Source: a virus
Reading direction: 5' to 3' (one strand)
Length of the DNA: 41,342 nucleotides
IMG/VR virus record: IMGVR_UViG_3300025000_000210
Location: 1 to 41,342 of that record
Part shown: piece after piece, positions 24,691 to 31,542 of the stretch
Position numbering within the stretch: position 1 is the stretch's first letter
Layout of the letters: each line of letters begins with the position of its first letter
Notes under the pieces: generated by a model
Told to the model about the DNA's origin: nothing
Database searches by the model: none
What the model saw: only the letters and a program-made list of their open reading frames with translations
Translations under genes and position numbers: made by a program

Positions 24691-24726
24691 ACAAAGACAC
24701 AACCGATAATTCAGTCATGCCTTTGT
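24691..24726 (-). terminator. Hairpin/terminator between ORF6N and RusA genes
   Basis: Long imperfect hairpin (ACAAAG / CTTTGT outer, ACTGA / TCGGT inner) followed by TTGTATTTG on the minus strand, 38 nt after the ORF6N stop and 61 nt before the RusA start. Confidence 0.55.
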
Positions 24727-24764
24727 TATATTATATTTTATTAATTAACCCTATTAATTCAAAC

Positions 24765-25643
24765 CTAAGTCAACTTCTTAAACTCATTACTATCTATAGC
24801 AAATTTCTTTGCTTTCTTTAACTCTTTAATAGACTTCTCTGCTTTAACTGGTTCAATTTGATCAGGATATTCTTTTACTAAATCCCTATAAATTTCTCTC
24901 CAAGTATAACCTTTCTTACACATCCAATGTATTTCATCTTCAATCTCTCTAATTACTGATAAGTCTGGAGTTGAAAGGAAATCTCTGAGATTATCTTGTT
25001 GTTTTAAATTTAAATATTCCTTTATTTCTTTTGCGTACATGCCAAATAAAATATCATATGTAGTATTCGTAACAGAAGAATATGATTTTCGATTATTTGG
25101 TAATTCACCATTTTGGATAAATGTTGATATAGACTTTGTTTCTCTATTACGCCTAATGATCCCATCTTTTCTAACAACTAATTGATCTAATTCTGCTTGA
25201 GTAAGATATAGTATAGATTCTTTATACTCTCTCAACTTAAAATAATCTCTAACAACTATTTTATATTGTTCCATTGCTAATTCCGAATCAAGTAATTTTA
25301 ATAAAGTCGTGTATCCTTGTTGAGATAAAAGGTATATATTTTTTGCGTTAGCTATAGATTGTCTATTAAATCCTAACTCTAAAAGTGAGTCGTTTGAACC
25401 GACCGACTTTTTCAAATCAATATAATCAATTCCAACTTTAAAATATTCGTTTTTTAGATTCTTATTTATTAATTCATTTACATGCTTTAATTCCCTATCA
25501 TGAATAATTGCAACTGTTTTTGCTAACATAACTTTTTGATTACCACTAAACCCACCATAAATATTATGAACCTCAATACCACATACTTTAGTTTTGCCTT
25601 TAATCATCAACTCATTGTTTTTGCTATTATTATTCTTTTTCAT
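24765..25643 (-). CDS. ORF6N-domain antirepressor-like regulator
   Basis: 292 aa. ATG 25643 lies 7 nt after GAAGGA. Residues ~20-130 match the ORF6N type: KVCGIEVHNIYGGFSGNQKVMLAKTVAIIHDRELKHVNELI in the order of the family, then FKVGIDYIDLKK and a region ending YLLSQQGYTTLLKLLDSE, related to Bro-N/KilA-N antirepressors. The C-terminal half is helical (EIKEYLNLKQQDNLRDFL; WMCKKGYTWREIYRDLVKEY). Likely role: early regulator that inactivates a repressor. It is the second antirepressor-type protein in the block, besides the Bro-N protein. Confidence 0.8.
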   Translation of the reverse strand: MKKNNNSKNNELMIKGKTKVCGIEVHNIYGGFSGNQKVMLAKTVAIIHDRELKHVNELINKNLKNEYFKVGIDYIDLKKSVGSNDSLLELGFNRQSIANAKNIYLLSQQGYTTLLKLLDSELAMEQYKIVVRDYFKLREYKESILYLTQAELDQLVVRKDGIIRRNRETKSISTFIQNGELPNNRKSYSSVTNTTYDILFGMYAKEIKEYLNLKQQDNLRDFLSTPDLSVIREIEDEIHWMCKKGYTWREIYRDLVKEYPDQIEPVKAEKSIKELKKAKKFAIDSNEFKKLT

Positions 25644-25700
25644 TAAAAATTCCTTCTTTCACATTTAATTTTATTACGTTTATTATTAGTTCACTCATAA

Positions 25701-25889
25701 TTATTTCTTTCTACTACACCATGCGTCATAGACATTTGTGCTCTCAGAAAAACTAAACTTGTACCAAACTCTTTTTGTTTCTGGATGCACTCCTGTTGAT
25801 TTTGCCATAATTCCATTTTCCATATAGAACGATGCTTGGGTAGGATTGTAAATATAAACAAATCTTTCTTGTTCTTTTTCCGTCAACAT
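25701..25889 (-). CDS. Small DUF5659-like phage protein
   Basis: 62 aa, ATG 25889 five nt after AGGAGG. The pattern VYIYNPTQASFYMENGIM, then GVHPETKRVWYKFSFSES and a final DAWC matches small Firmicute phage proteins of the DUF5659 type, which have a conserved 'xYNxxQAxFYxxNG' start. Function unknown. It probably opens the early operon leading to ORF6N, since a promoter-like pair lies directly upstream. Confidence 0.6.
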   Translation of the reverse strand: MLTEKEQERFVYIYNPTQASFYMENGIMAKSTGVHPETKRVWYKFSFSESTNVYDAWCSRKK

Positions 25890-25904
25890 AATTTCCTCCT
25901 TTCA

Positions 25905-25932
25905 CTTATATATTTGCATCACAACTTTGCAA
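25905..25932 (-). promoter_or_regulatory. Putative early promoter
   Basis: -35 TTGCAA (25927..25932), 16-nt spacer, -10 TATAAG (25905..25910), just after a terminator hairpin and just before the small DUF5659-like gene. Confidence 0.45.
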
Positions 25933-25939
25933 CACATAA

Positions 25940-25967
25940 AATCTCATTCTAATTAAAGAATGAGATT
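25940..25967 (-). terminator. Terminator hairpin upstream of the early promoter
   Basis: Perfect 11-bp stem AATCTCATTCT / AGAATGAGATT with 6-nt loop, T-run on the minus strand. Confidence 0.75.
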
Positions 25968-25982
25968 CAATCTTTTGCAAAA

Positions 25983-26088
25983 TATCCATTGCTACAAGCG
26001 ACTTTCGTAAGCCAAAATATCCGATAAAAGTTGATATTTAGTATAAAATCAGTGATTTATTTGGATTTGGATGGTTTGGATGGAAATA
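25983..26088. repeat. Imperfect long direct repeat, copy 2
   Basis: Same orientation as copy 1 at 21853..21945, with the same TTGCTACA-GC-ACTTTC core, an AAATATCC box and a TGG-rich run. It lies in the 282-bp gap between the DUF5659-like gene and the endonuclease gene. The pair encloses the integrase, GIY-YIG, RusA, ORF6N and DUF5659 genes. Confidence 0.5.
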
Positions 26089-26099
26089 GTAAAAAAAAT

Positions 26100-26138
26100 G
26101 AGGAAAGAAAGACAATTTGGTTTTGTCTGTCTTTCCTC
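26100..26138 (-). terminator. Terminator after the 26171..27844 gene
   Basis: GAGGAAAGACA pairs with TGTCTTTCTTTCCTC (bulged), then a T8 run on the minus strand. It ends the right-hand structural transcript before the early block. Confidence 0.8.
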
Positions 26139-26170
26139 TTATTTTGATGTTGTGATGGGTAATTATAAGT

Positions 26171-27844
26171 TTAGCTATTACTTATAATTAATTGTTGGTT
26201 ATTGTATTTTTCTAGGATTTGTTTTGCTAGGAGTTGGTGTTGTGGCTTGATACTAATTGTCCCTTTAATTATTTTATTTAAATATAATAAATCATAATCA
26301 TTAATTTTATTTAAATAAATATGTAAAAATTTTAATTCCATAAGGATCTTACCACCATATTTTGACACTTTATCAAACCCACTGTATAATTCTTTACAAA
26401 TATCACATACTTCTTTATTTTCTTTAACTTTTGCCATTGATAAAAATTTACCATATTTATTATGAATTTTAATTAAATAATCCAACAACCGTTCTTCTGA
26501 CCAATATCCATTGGGTTTGAAGTTTAACCTGTCTCTCATATTAAATTTTTCTGCCATTTTGCTAAAATTTCCAAATCTTTTGTAAACTTCTGTATACAAT
26601 TTACTATTTAATTTTTGCACATTTTTATCAGATGGGAAGTAAAATCCATCACTAGAATAACTCATAAATTCTTCTAGAATCTCATTATCTGTTCTATTTT
26701 TATATGTACTAGTATTTAATAATTTATTGTCTATATATTTGAATTTTAAATCCATATAAGGTTTGAATTTTTCACGGAGCATATTTTGTATTTCTTCATA
26801 TGATTTGTTGGCAAAATCTTTTGGATATAGACTAATGAGTTTGTAACTATATTTGTTATAAATGTTCATTTTTATATTGTGAGTCTTATCATATTCTCCT
26901 TTAAATTTACTTTCTCCATAACCTCCCCATGCTTCTATCCAAAGATAATTATTTTCAATATTATCATCAATAATAGTTCTAAAATCACAGTTAAATTTAC
27001 CATCTTCTAATGAAATAATTACATTTCTATCATATTTTATATTGGTATTATGTATTAAAAATTGTGCAATTATATATTCATAGGATGATGCGTTGTGATA
27101 ATTATTATCATCTAAAAGATTATTGTCTCTATCGTAATTTAATTTATTTTTTATTTCTTGCATGCCACCATGTTTTTTAATTACTAATGAACCAATTCTT
27201 AAACATTTTTGAATTTCTAATGAAGTTGGAAACCTACCATATTTATTAATAAGATCAATCATATCCTCTTTAAAAATATCAAAATCATCATACCATCCAT
27301 ACGGGATTCTACCAAAATCTTGAATTGAATAACCCAATTGCAATGCCATTGATGTAATATTTTCATCATGTTTTTGTAATCCATTTATTATAGAAGTCCC
27401 GTAACTGTTTTTATTCATTTCAGAGAATGTACCATATTGTTTATAGTATTTATTAAACTCTTTAATTAAATTATCTTTATCACACCAATATCCATGTCCA
27501 TTTTCATTTAACATGGTTTTATTTCTAACAATTTGCATAAGTTTTGTTTTTTCGCTTTTGCACTCGTCGCATGAATCAATATTGTTTTCTTTATATTTTT
27601 TTACCGAACGGTTATACATATCATAATGAGGATATATATCTTTTCCGCATAAGTCACATTTTACATGAACTTTTTCATGACTTCCAAGTGGTAAATCTTC
27701 TATCTTTACTATTATTTTACTATTTAATATGAATTTCTCTTTGCCTTTATCATTAATAGTTGTTGGTATTTTATATCCTAAATTCTTATAATATTTTACT
27801 GTGAAAGCTACGATTGTTATTTCAATTTCTTTTGTCATTAACAT
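26171..27844 (-). CDS. Homing-endonuclease-like protein with PD-(D/E)XK core and repeat arms
   Basis: 557 aa from ATG 27844 (9 nt after GGAG); ATG 27853 abuts the ribosome binding site. Residues ~45-95 hold one zinc ribbon (VKCDLCGKDI ... DSCDECKS). Residues ~245-345 are the nuclease core: SSYEYIIAQFLI, GKFNCDF, NYLWIEAWGG and YDKTHNIKMNIYNKYSYKLISL, with the D, the E of IEAWGG and the downstream K/H helix placed as in PD-(D/E)XK enzymes. On both sides are repeats of the form W(C/S/Y)...L...NKYGxF, e.g. LINKYGRFPTSLEI, YKQYGTFSEMNK, HNKYGKFLSMAKV and YKRFGNFSKMAEK, probably helical DNA-reading modules. It forms the right border of the early block, after the tube-like gene. Confidence 0.72.
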   Translation of the reverse strand: MLMTKEIEITIVAFTVKYYKNLGYKIPTTINDKGKEKFILNSKIIVKIEDLPLGSHEKVHVKCDLCGKDIYPHYDMYNRSVKKYKENNIDSCDECKSEKTKLMQIVRNKTMLNENGHGYWCDKDNLIKEFNKYYKQYGTFSEMNKNSYGTSIINGLQKHDENITSMALQLGYSIQDFGRIPYGWYDDFDIFKEDMIDLINKYGRFPTSLEIQKCLRIGSLVIKKHGGMQEIKNKLNYDRDNNLLDDNNYHNASSYEYIIAQFLIHNTNIKYDRNVIISLEDGKFNCDFRTIIDDNIENNYLWIEAWGGYGESKFKGEYDKTHNIKMNIYNKYSYKLISLYPKDFANKSYEEIQNMLREKFKPYMDLKFKYIDNKLLNTSTYKNRTDNEILEEFMSYSSDGFYFPSDKNVQKLNSKLYTEVYKRFGNFSKMAEKFNMRDRLNFKPNGYWSEERLLDYLIKIHNKYGKFLSMAKVKENKEVCDICKELYSGFDKVSKYGGKILMELKFLHIYLNKINDYDLLYLNKIIKGTISIKPQHQLLAKQILEKYNNQQLIISNS

Positions 27845-27884
27845 TTTCAACATCTCCTCTTTCTGATTTAAAGGAATAAATGGG

Positions 27885-27919
27885 AAAAGAGACTACTTAT
27901 CAGAATCGTAGTCTCTTTT
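27885..27919 (-). terminator. Terminator after the tube-like gene
   Basis: Perfect 12-bp stem AAAAGAGACTAC / GTAGTCTCTTTT, 11-nt loop, 62 nt after the stop codon. Confidence 0.85.
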
Positions 27920-27980
27920 AATTACTCTCATAAACTCGCGCAAACCTATAAGAAACCATATGTAATTATTTATTGCTCAA

Positions 27981-28754
27981 CTAAGACAAAGGAATTCTAA
28001 GCAATTTTCCAACAACAGTAGTCGTAGCTGGTTTAATAACCTTTAATTTCAAATTCTGTGTTGCCGCCTTTTTCTCAGATGATGTCTGAATTTGGAAACT
28101 ACCATTAGGAATAGCGTTTGTAAATTGATATTGCAATTCAAATGGATTGGATTCGTTTTCATCTGTTTCAAAAGTAGAAAGAACTAATGTAACACCATGA
28201 GAAAATTTATCACTTTCCATTGTAAGTGTTTGAGTAGTAACAGGAGTAGTATATTTATATGTTCTCACTTCATATAAATCACCAACCTCAACACCAGCAG
28301 TAACAACTGTTACAACTTTTGCGGCAATGGTATAATTAGTAGTAACCGCAATAATTGCTCCATCTTCGTTATAAATAGATAGTCCACTAGCAGATGCTAA
28401 AGGCTCTTTTTCAAGAGTAAAACCCAAAGCAGTTCCGGCTCCTGTACCATCTAAATCAACTACTTCATACCATTTTGGCATAGCATAACCAACCCCTGCA
28501 CCAGTAGTAACAGATGTGCCAAGCTGTTTAGCAATCCATTCAGGTTTCCACTCAATATCTGTTAAATCTACACTAATATCACGTTGTACGTGGAGAGTGG
28601 CCTGTAAAGAATTTCCTTTACCTGCTCTAATTTCAACTTCAGAAACAGCTATATCAATATTTGCACTTTGTAATGTAGTTGTTCCAGCAACACTACCATC
28701 CACATTATCGATCATAACCGCATCAAATACGTCGCAAACTAATTTTTTTGACAT
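27981..28754 (-). CDS. Putative major tail (tube) protein
   Basis: 257 aa, ATG 28754 after AAGGGGGAATT. Beta-rich with many Thr/Val and almost no Cys, composition of an abundant virion protein: LQSANIDIAVSEVEIRAGKG, GLSIYNEDGAIIAVTTNYTI, LTMESDKFSHGVTLVLSTFE and QYQFTNAIPNGSFQIQTSS. The order after the neck genes and before the tail chaperone (now 14 kb away) fits the tail tube. Other possibility: a capsid or tail decoration protein. The next gene on the transcript is a mobile endonuclease gene. Confidence 0.55.
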   Translation of the reverse strand: MSKKLVCDVFDAVMIDNVDGSVAGTTTLQSANIDIAVSEVEIRAGKGNSLQATLHVQRDISVDLTDIEWKPEWIAKQLGTSVTTGAGVGYAMPKWYEVVDLDGTGAGTALGFTLEKEPLASASGLSIYNEDGAIIAVTTNYTIAAKVVTVVTAGVEVGDLYEVRTYKYTTPVTTQTLTMESDKFSHGVTLVLSTFETDENESNPFELQYQFTNAIPNGSFQIQTSSEKKAATQNLKLKVIKPATTTVVGKLLRIPLS

Positions 28755-28771
28755 TGTATAATTCCCCCTTT

Positions 28772-29509
28772 TTATTTCAGTGCTTTATTTAATCCACCTA
28801 ATTTATCTGAACTAACAAATAAATCATCATAAGGATTATGAAAAATGTCTAAATCCTCAGCATAATCATCAAGTTTTAAATCTGCACCAACACACTTAAA
28901 TTGAACATTTGTATCATACTCTACCATTTTTCTTAACCTATAAAAATCAGAATAAATCTGATAGATTGTATAATTCTCCAAATCTGAATAATTTTTACCA
29001 GTACCAACTGAAACAGTGGTAATTATATCTTCCATTAAAATTTTAGAAGCGTTTTTTTGTTTTGCTTTTAAAGCTTTTTGTGCCCAATCATTCATAATTT
29101 TTGTTTTATATATTTTTTGTTCATGTATTAGATTTTGTTTTAGAATTATATTCCTAATTTCTTCATAATTATAAATTGTGATAATATTAGAGTTACCTAT
29201 TATAAATCCTTCTATTTGTCCATTTGATATAAATTTAACATCTTGTCTAGTTGTAATGGAAAAAATATCTTCTAATTTTTTTACTAATTCTTCTTGTGTT
29301 AATTGCAAATGTGGCAAACTGCTAAAAATTAATAGCAACAAAGGATATTCTATATTTTCAAAATGATTCTTAGATATGTGTAAAAGATGTGATACTTCAC
29401 TAAATTTATCATAATCTTTTAATCTGACTGGATAAATACATATTGGATTATCTTTATCAATTCCCTCCACATAATCAGGTTGAGCAAAAATATATTTAAG
29501 TTCTGCCAT
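28772..29509 (-). CDS. Conserved-type phage structural-operon protein, function unknown
   Basis: 245 aa, ATG 29509 immediately after the stop of the preceding gene (TAAATG), with AAAGGA inside that gene. The pattern PDYVEGIDKDNPICIYPVRLKDYDKF at the start, WAQKALKAKQKNASKI in the middle and DLDIFHNPYDDLFVSSDKLG near the end is one I associate with an unnamed protein next to tail genes of Firmicute siphophages. Mostly helical, no catalytic motif. Given the place beside the tube gene, a tail assembly factor is possible. Confidence 0.6.
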   Translation of the reverse strand: MAELKYIFAQPDYVEGIDKDNPICIYPVRLKDYDKFSEVSHLLHISKNHFENIEYPLLLLIFSSLPHLQLTQEELVKKLEDIFSITTRQDVKFISNGQIEGFIIGNSNIITIYNYEEIRNIILKQNLIHEQKIYKTKIMNDWAQKALKAKQKNASKILMEDIITTVSVGTGKNYSDLENYTIYQIYSDFYRLRKMVEYDTNVQFKCVGADLKLDDYAEDLDIFHNPYDDLFVSSDKLGGLNKALK

Positions 29510-30013
29510 TTATCTCAGTCCTTTTAAAGTTGAAGAATTAACTTCAATAAATAAAGTTAATCCAGAGTAAGTTTCATTAACTTTGTATGCTTTGAAATTA
29601 GTAATATTTACTTCTCCTAAGCCAGCAACCTTTTGTCCGTCAACTAATTGTGCAAATTCATCACTTATTCTGTATGGTCTCAATTGTCCCATACCATTTA
29701 ACTTCCAATAGAGATTTGGTACAATTATGTCTAAAGTAAAAACTATGTCAGAAAGTGGCATTGATTTAAGAGAACCATTAAATGGATTTAAGAATACTTT
29801 AACCTGAGAATTTGTTAATACTGTTTCATCAAATAGAGTTAATATTATATTTCCATTTACCATTAAGTCTTCTGTTACGTCAGATTCAGATAAAGGGTCA
29901 TCTACTAAATGATAAATATATTTTGAGATATTTTGACTACCAAGCAATAGAGATAATAACTTTACAAGATTATTTTCTATATGTTTAAATTTGAAAGATT
30001 TTTCTATTTCAAT
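29510..30013 (-). CDS. Tail terminator/completion-like protein with apparent ATT start
   Basis: About 167 aa if it starts at ATT 30013, six nt after GAGG. The first TTG in frame (29947) has no ribosome binding site and would lose residues (EIEKSFKFKHIENNLVKLLS) that look like a normal N-terminus. GTG two bases upstream of the ATT codon is out of frame by a single T, so the ancestral start was probably GTG-ATT and a one-base insertion occurred. The rest, DDPLSESDVTEDLM, LKSMPLSDIVFTLDIIVPNLYWKLNG and a C-terminal TNFKAYKVNETYSGLTLFIEV, fits proteins that close the tail tube or join it to the head. Translation would rely on the rare ATT or be reduced. Confidence 0.55.
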   Translation of the reverse strand: MEIEKSFKFKHIENNLVKLLSLLLGSQNISKYIYHLVDDPLSESDVTEDLMVNGNIILTLFDETVLTNSQVKVFLNPFNGSLKSMPLSDIVFTLDIIVPNLYWKLNGMGQLRPYRISDEFAQLVDGQKVAGLGEVNITNFKAYKVNETYSGLTLFIEVNSSTLKGLR

Positions 30014-30062
30014 ACACCACCTCTAGACTGAAAATATTTATATTAATTACCCAATCACCACC

Positions 30063-30152
30063 CTAAAACAAACTCTTTACCTGAATCCTAAATCCACTAC
30101 TAACTACTGTTTCTCCAACATTCTTAACAAACACTAGATCATAAGCATCACT
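30063..30152 (-). pseudogene. Displaced 3'-end remnant of the neck/Ig gene
   Basis: Open frame without a start, reading SDAYDLVFVKNVGE then TVVSSGFRIQVKSLF and stop. The Ig-domain neck gene upstream of the endonuclease ends in SDDLSVFDEHLLQIKSLF. The shared SD...VF and the final Q(I/V)KSLF show this is an alternative or older ending of that gene, cut off by the endonuclease insertion. The last six codons of the endonuclease are read from this same DNA in another frame. Confidence 0.6.
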
Positions 30153-31450
30153 TCCTCTAATAGATTTAATTCTTTTGTAAGAATCTCTTCTATATTATCA
30201 AAATCCTGATACCATATTTCGAGAAAATTATATTTGTTTTGTTCTGCGTATTCTTTTTTTCGTCTATCATGTTCTACTTGTTTTTCAAAGTCTTTAATTG
30301 ATTTATGTATTCCTCTGACAAATCTTTCGTGCATTTCACCTTGATACTCAATTAAAAGATTTATTTTAGGAATATAAAAGTCATAAGATAATAAACCTCC
30401 ACCTAGACCAATCAGACCATCAAATGTTTTTTGTGGGATATAGTAAATTTCTTTATTCAATAATTTCTTACCAACTTCAATCTCACCTGTTGAACATTGG
30501 CATTCTGGACATCTAAAATCACGAATTGATGAAGAAGATATTAGTCTATAATAATCTTCATGTTTTTCATCTGGACATTTCCACCAAACATATTGATGAC
30601 TCATAGGAGCATATTCATATGGAGAGTTTTCATTTTTATCTGACCAAAATTTAAATACATCTGGGTATATTGTTCCAAGAGAATCTAATTTATGAATTTT
30701 ACCATTACGATTATTACAATAAGGACATCTGCTACTATTAGTAAAATTATCTGGTGATACTTCATAACTTTCATGATAATATTTTTCTTGACATTTTATA
30801 AATATTTTATGTTTATTAGAACATTTATCGATATCCCAAGGGGAAACTATATTCTTTTCATAATCCCAATATTTATCAAGAAAATCTTCACCTAAATTAT
30901 CTATACCCCATTGTGCAATAGAATTACAAGCATTACAATCCATTGATCCATTTTGACCACTAGTAAAACTTTTTATATTTTTTAATTCGCTATTGTGTAA
31001 GTTTCTTAGACATTTAAAATAATATCTTTTTTGAGTTCCAAAACTTATTTCACTAGGTTTGCAATTGTTTAATTCATAATCCCACCGATCTAATATATCC
31101 TGACGATTATTTTCGATACACCATTGTTTAAAAGATATACTATTTTTCAATTTTGATTTTTGTATATTTACTCCACCATATAATTTTTTAGCACATTCAT
31201 TACAATAATATTTATTATCTTTATGAACATTAGTTAAATAATTCACCCATGTCATAGGTTTTAAATATGGATTCTTACAATTACCACAATCACATTTAAC
31301 ATTTACTAAAACATGACTACTATTACTTAAATCTTTAATATTAACTTCAAGTTCATCTTTATATTTTGTAAAAACATATCCTCTTTCTTCATACCTTATT
31401 TTATTATTGTGCATCCATTTTGTCATTGCTGTTTTACTAATTAATCCCAT
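30134..31450 (-). CDS. Homing-endonuclease-like protein, paralogue of 4733..5881
   Basis: 438 aa from ATG 31450 (MGLISKTAMTKW), well placed after AAGGAGG; the frame is open further upstream into a hairpin. It contains five Cys-rich zinc-ribbon units (CDCGNCKNP...YYCNECAK; ...FKCLRNLHNSE...CNAC; FIKCQEKYYHES...CPYC; WWKCPDEKHEDY...CPEC). The C-terminal ~100 residues repeat the nuclease of 4733..5881: YYIPQKTFDGLIGLG, SYDFYIPKINLLIEYQG and VEHDRRKKEYAEQNKYNFLE. The stop codon lies inside the displaced 3' remnant of the neck gene. The gene therefore sits at the 3' end of its host gene and carries with it a substitute ending. Confidence 0.8.
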   Translation of the reverse strand: MGLISKTAMTKWMHNNKIRYEERGYVFTKYKDELEVNIKDLSNSSHVLVNVKCDCGNCKNPYLKPMTWVNYLTNVHKDNKYYCNECAKKLYGGVNIQKSKLKNSISFKQWCIENNRQDILDRWDYELNNCKPSEISFGTQKRYYFKCLRNLHNSELKNIKSFTSGQNGSMDCNACNSIAQWGIDNLGEDFLDKYWDYEKNIVSPWDIDKCSNKHKIFIKCQEKYYHESYEVSPDNFTNSSRCPYCNNRNGKIHKLDSLGTIYPDVFKFWSDKNENSPYEYAPMSHQYVWWKCPDEKHEDYYRLISSSSIRDFRCPECQCSTGEIEVGKKLLNKEIYYIPQKTFDGLIGLGGGLLSYDFYIPKINLLIEYQGEMHERFVRGIHKSIKDFEKQVEHDRRKKEYAEQNKYNFLEIWYQDFDNIEEILTKELNLLEEVMLMI

Positions 31451-31489
31451 TTGATCCTCCTTATTTCTACTTTTAAACATAGAAAAAGA

Positions 31490-31524
31490 AGGATAGCGGT
31501 GTGTCTCACGACATGACATATCCT
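31490..31524 (-). terminator. Nested hairpin after the Ig-domain neck gene
   Basis: Outer AGGATA / TATCCT and inner TGTC / GACA stems with TCTTTTTCT after it on the minus strand; 19 nt after the stop and 39 nt before the endonuclease ATG. Confidence 0.55.
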
Positions 31525-31542
31525 CCAAAAATATTAATTTAA

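Noticed and set aside
25940-25967. Hairpin repeats as a CRISPR array
   Set aside because: Only single hairpins; no regularly spaced identical repeats anywhere in the window.
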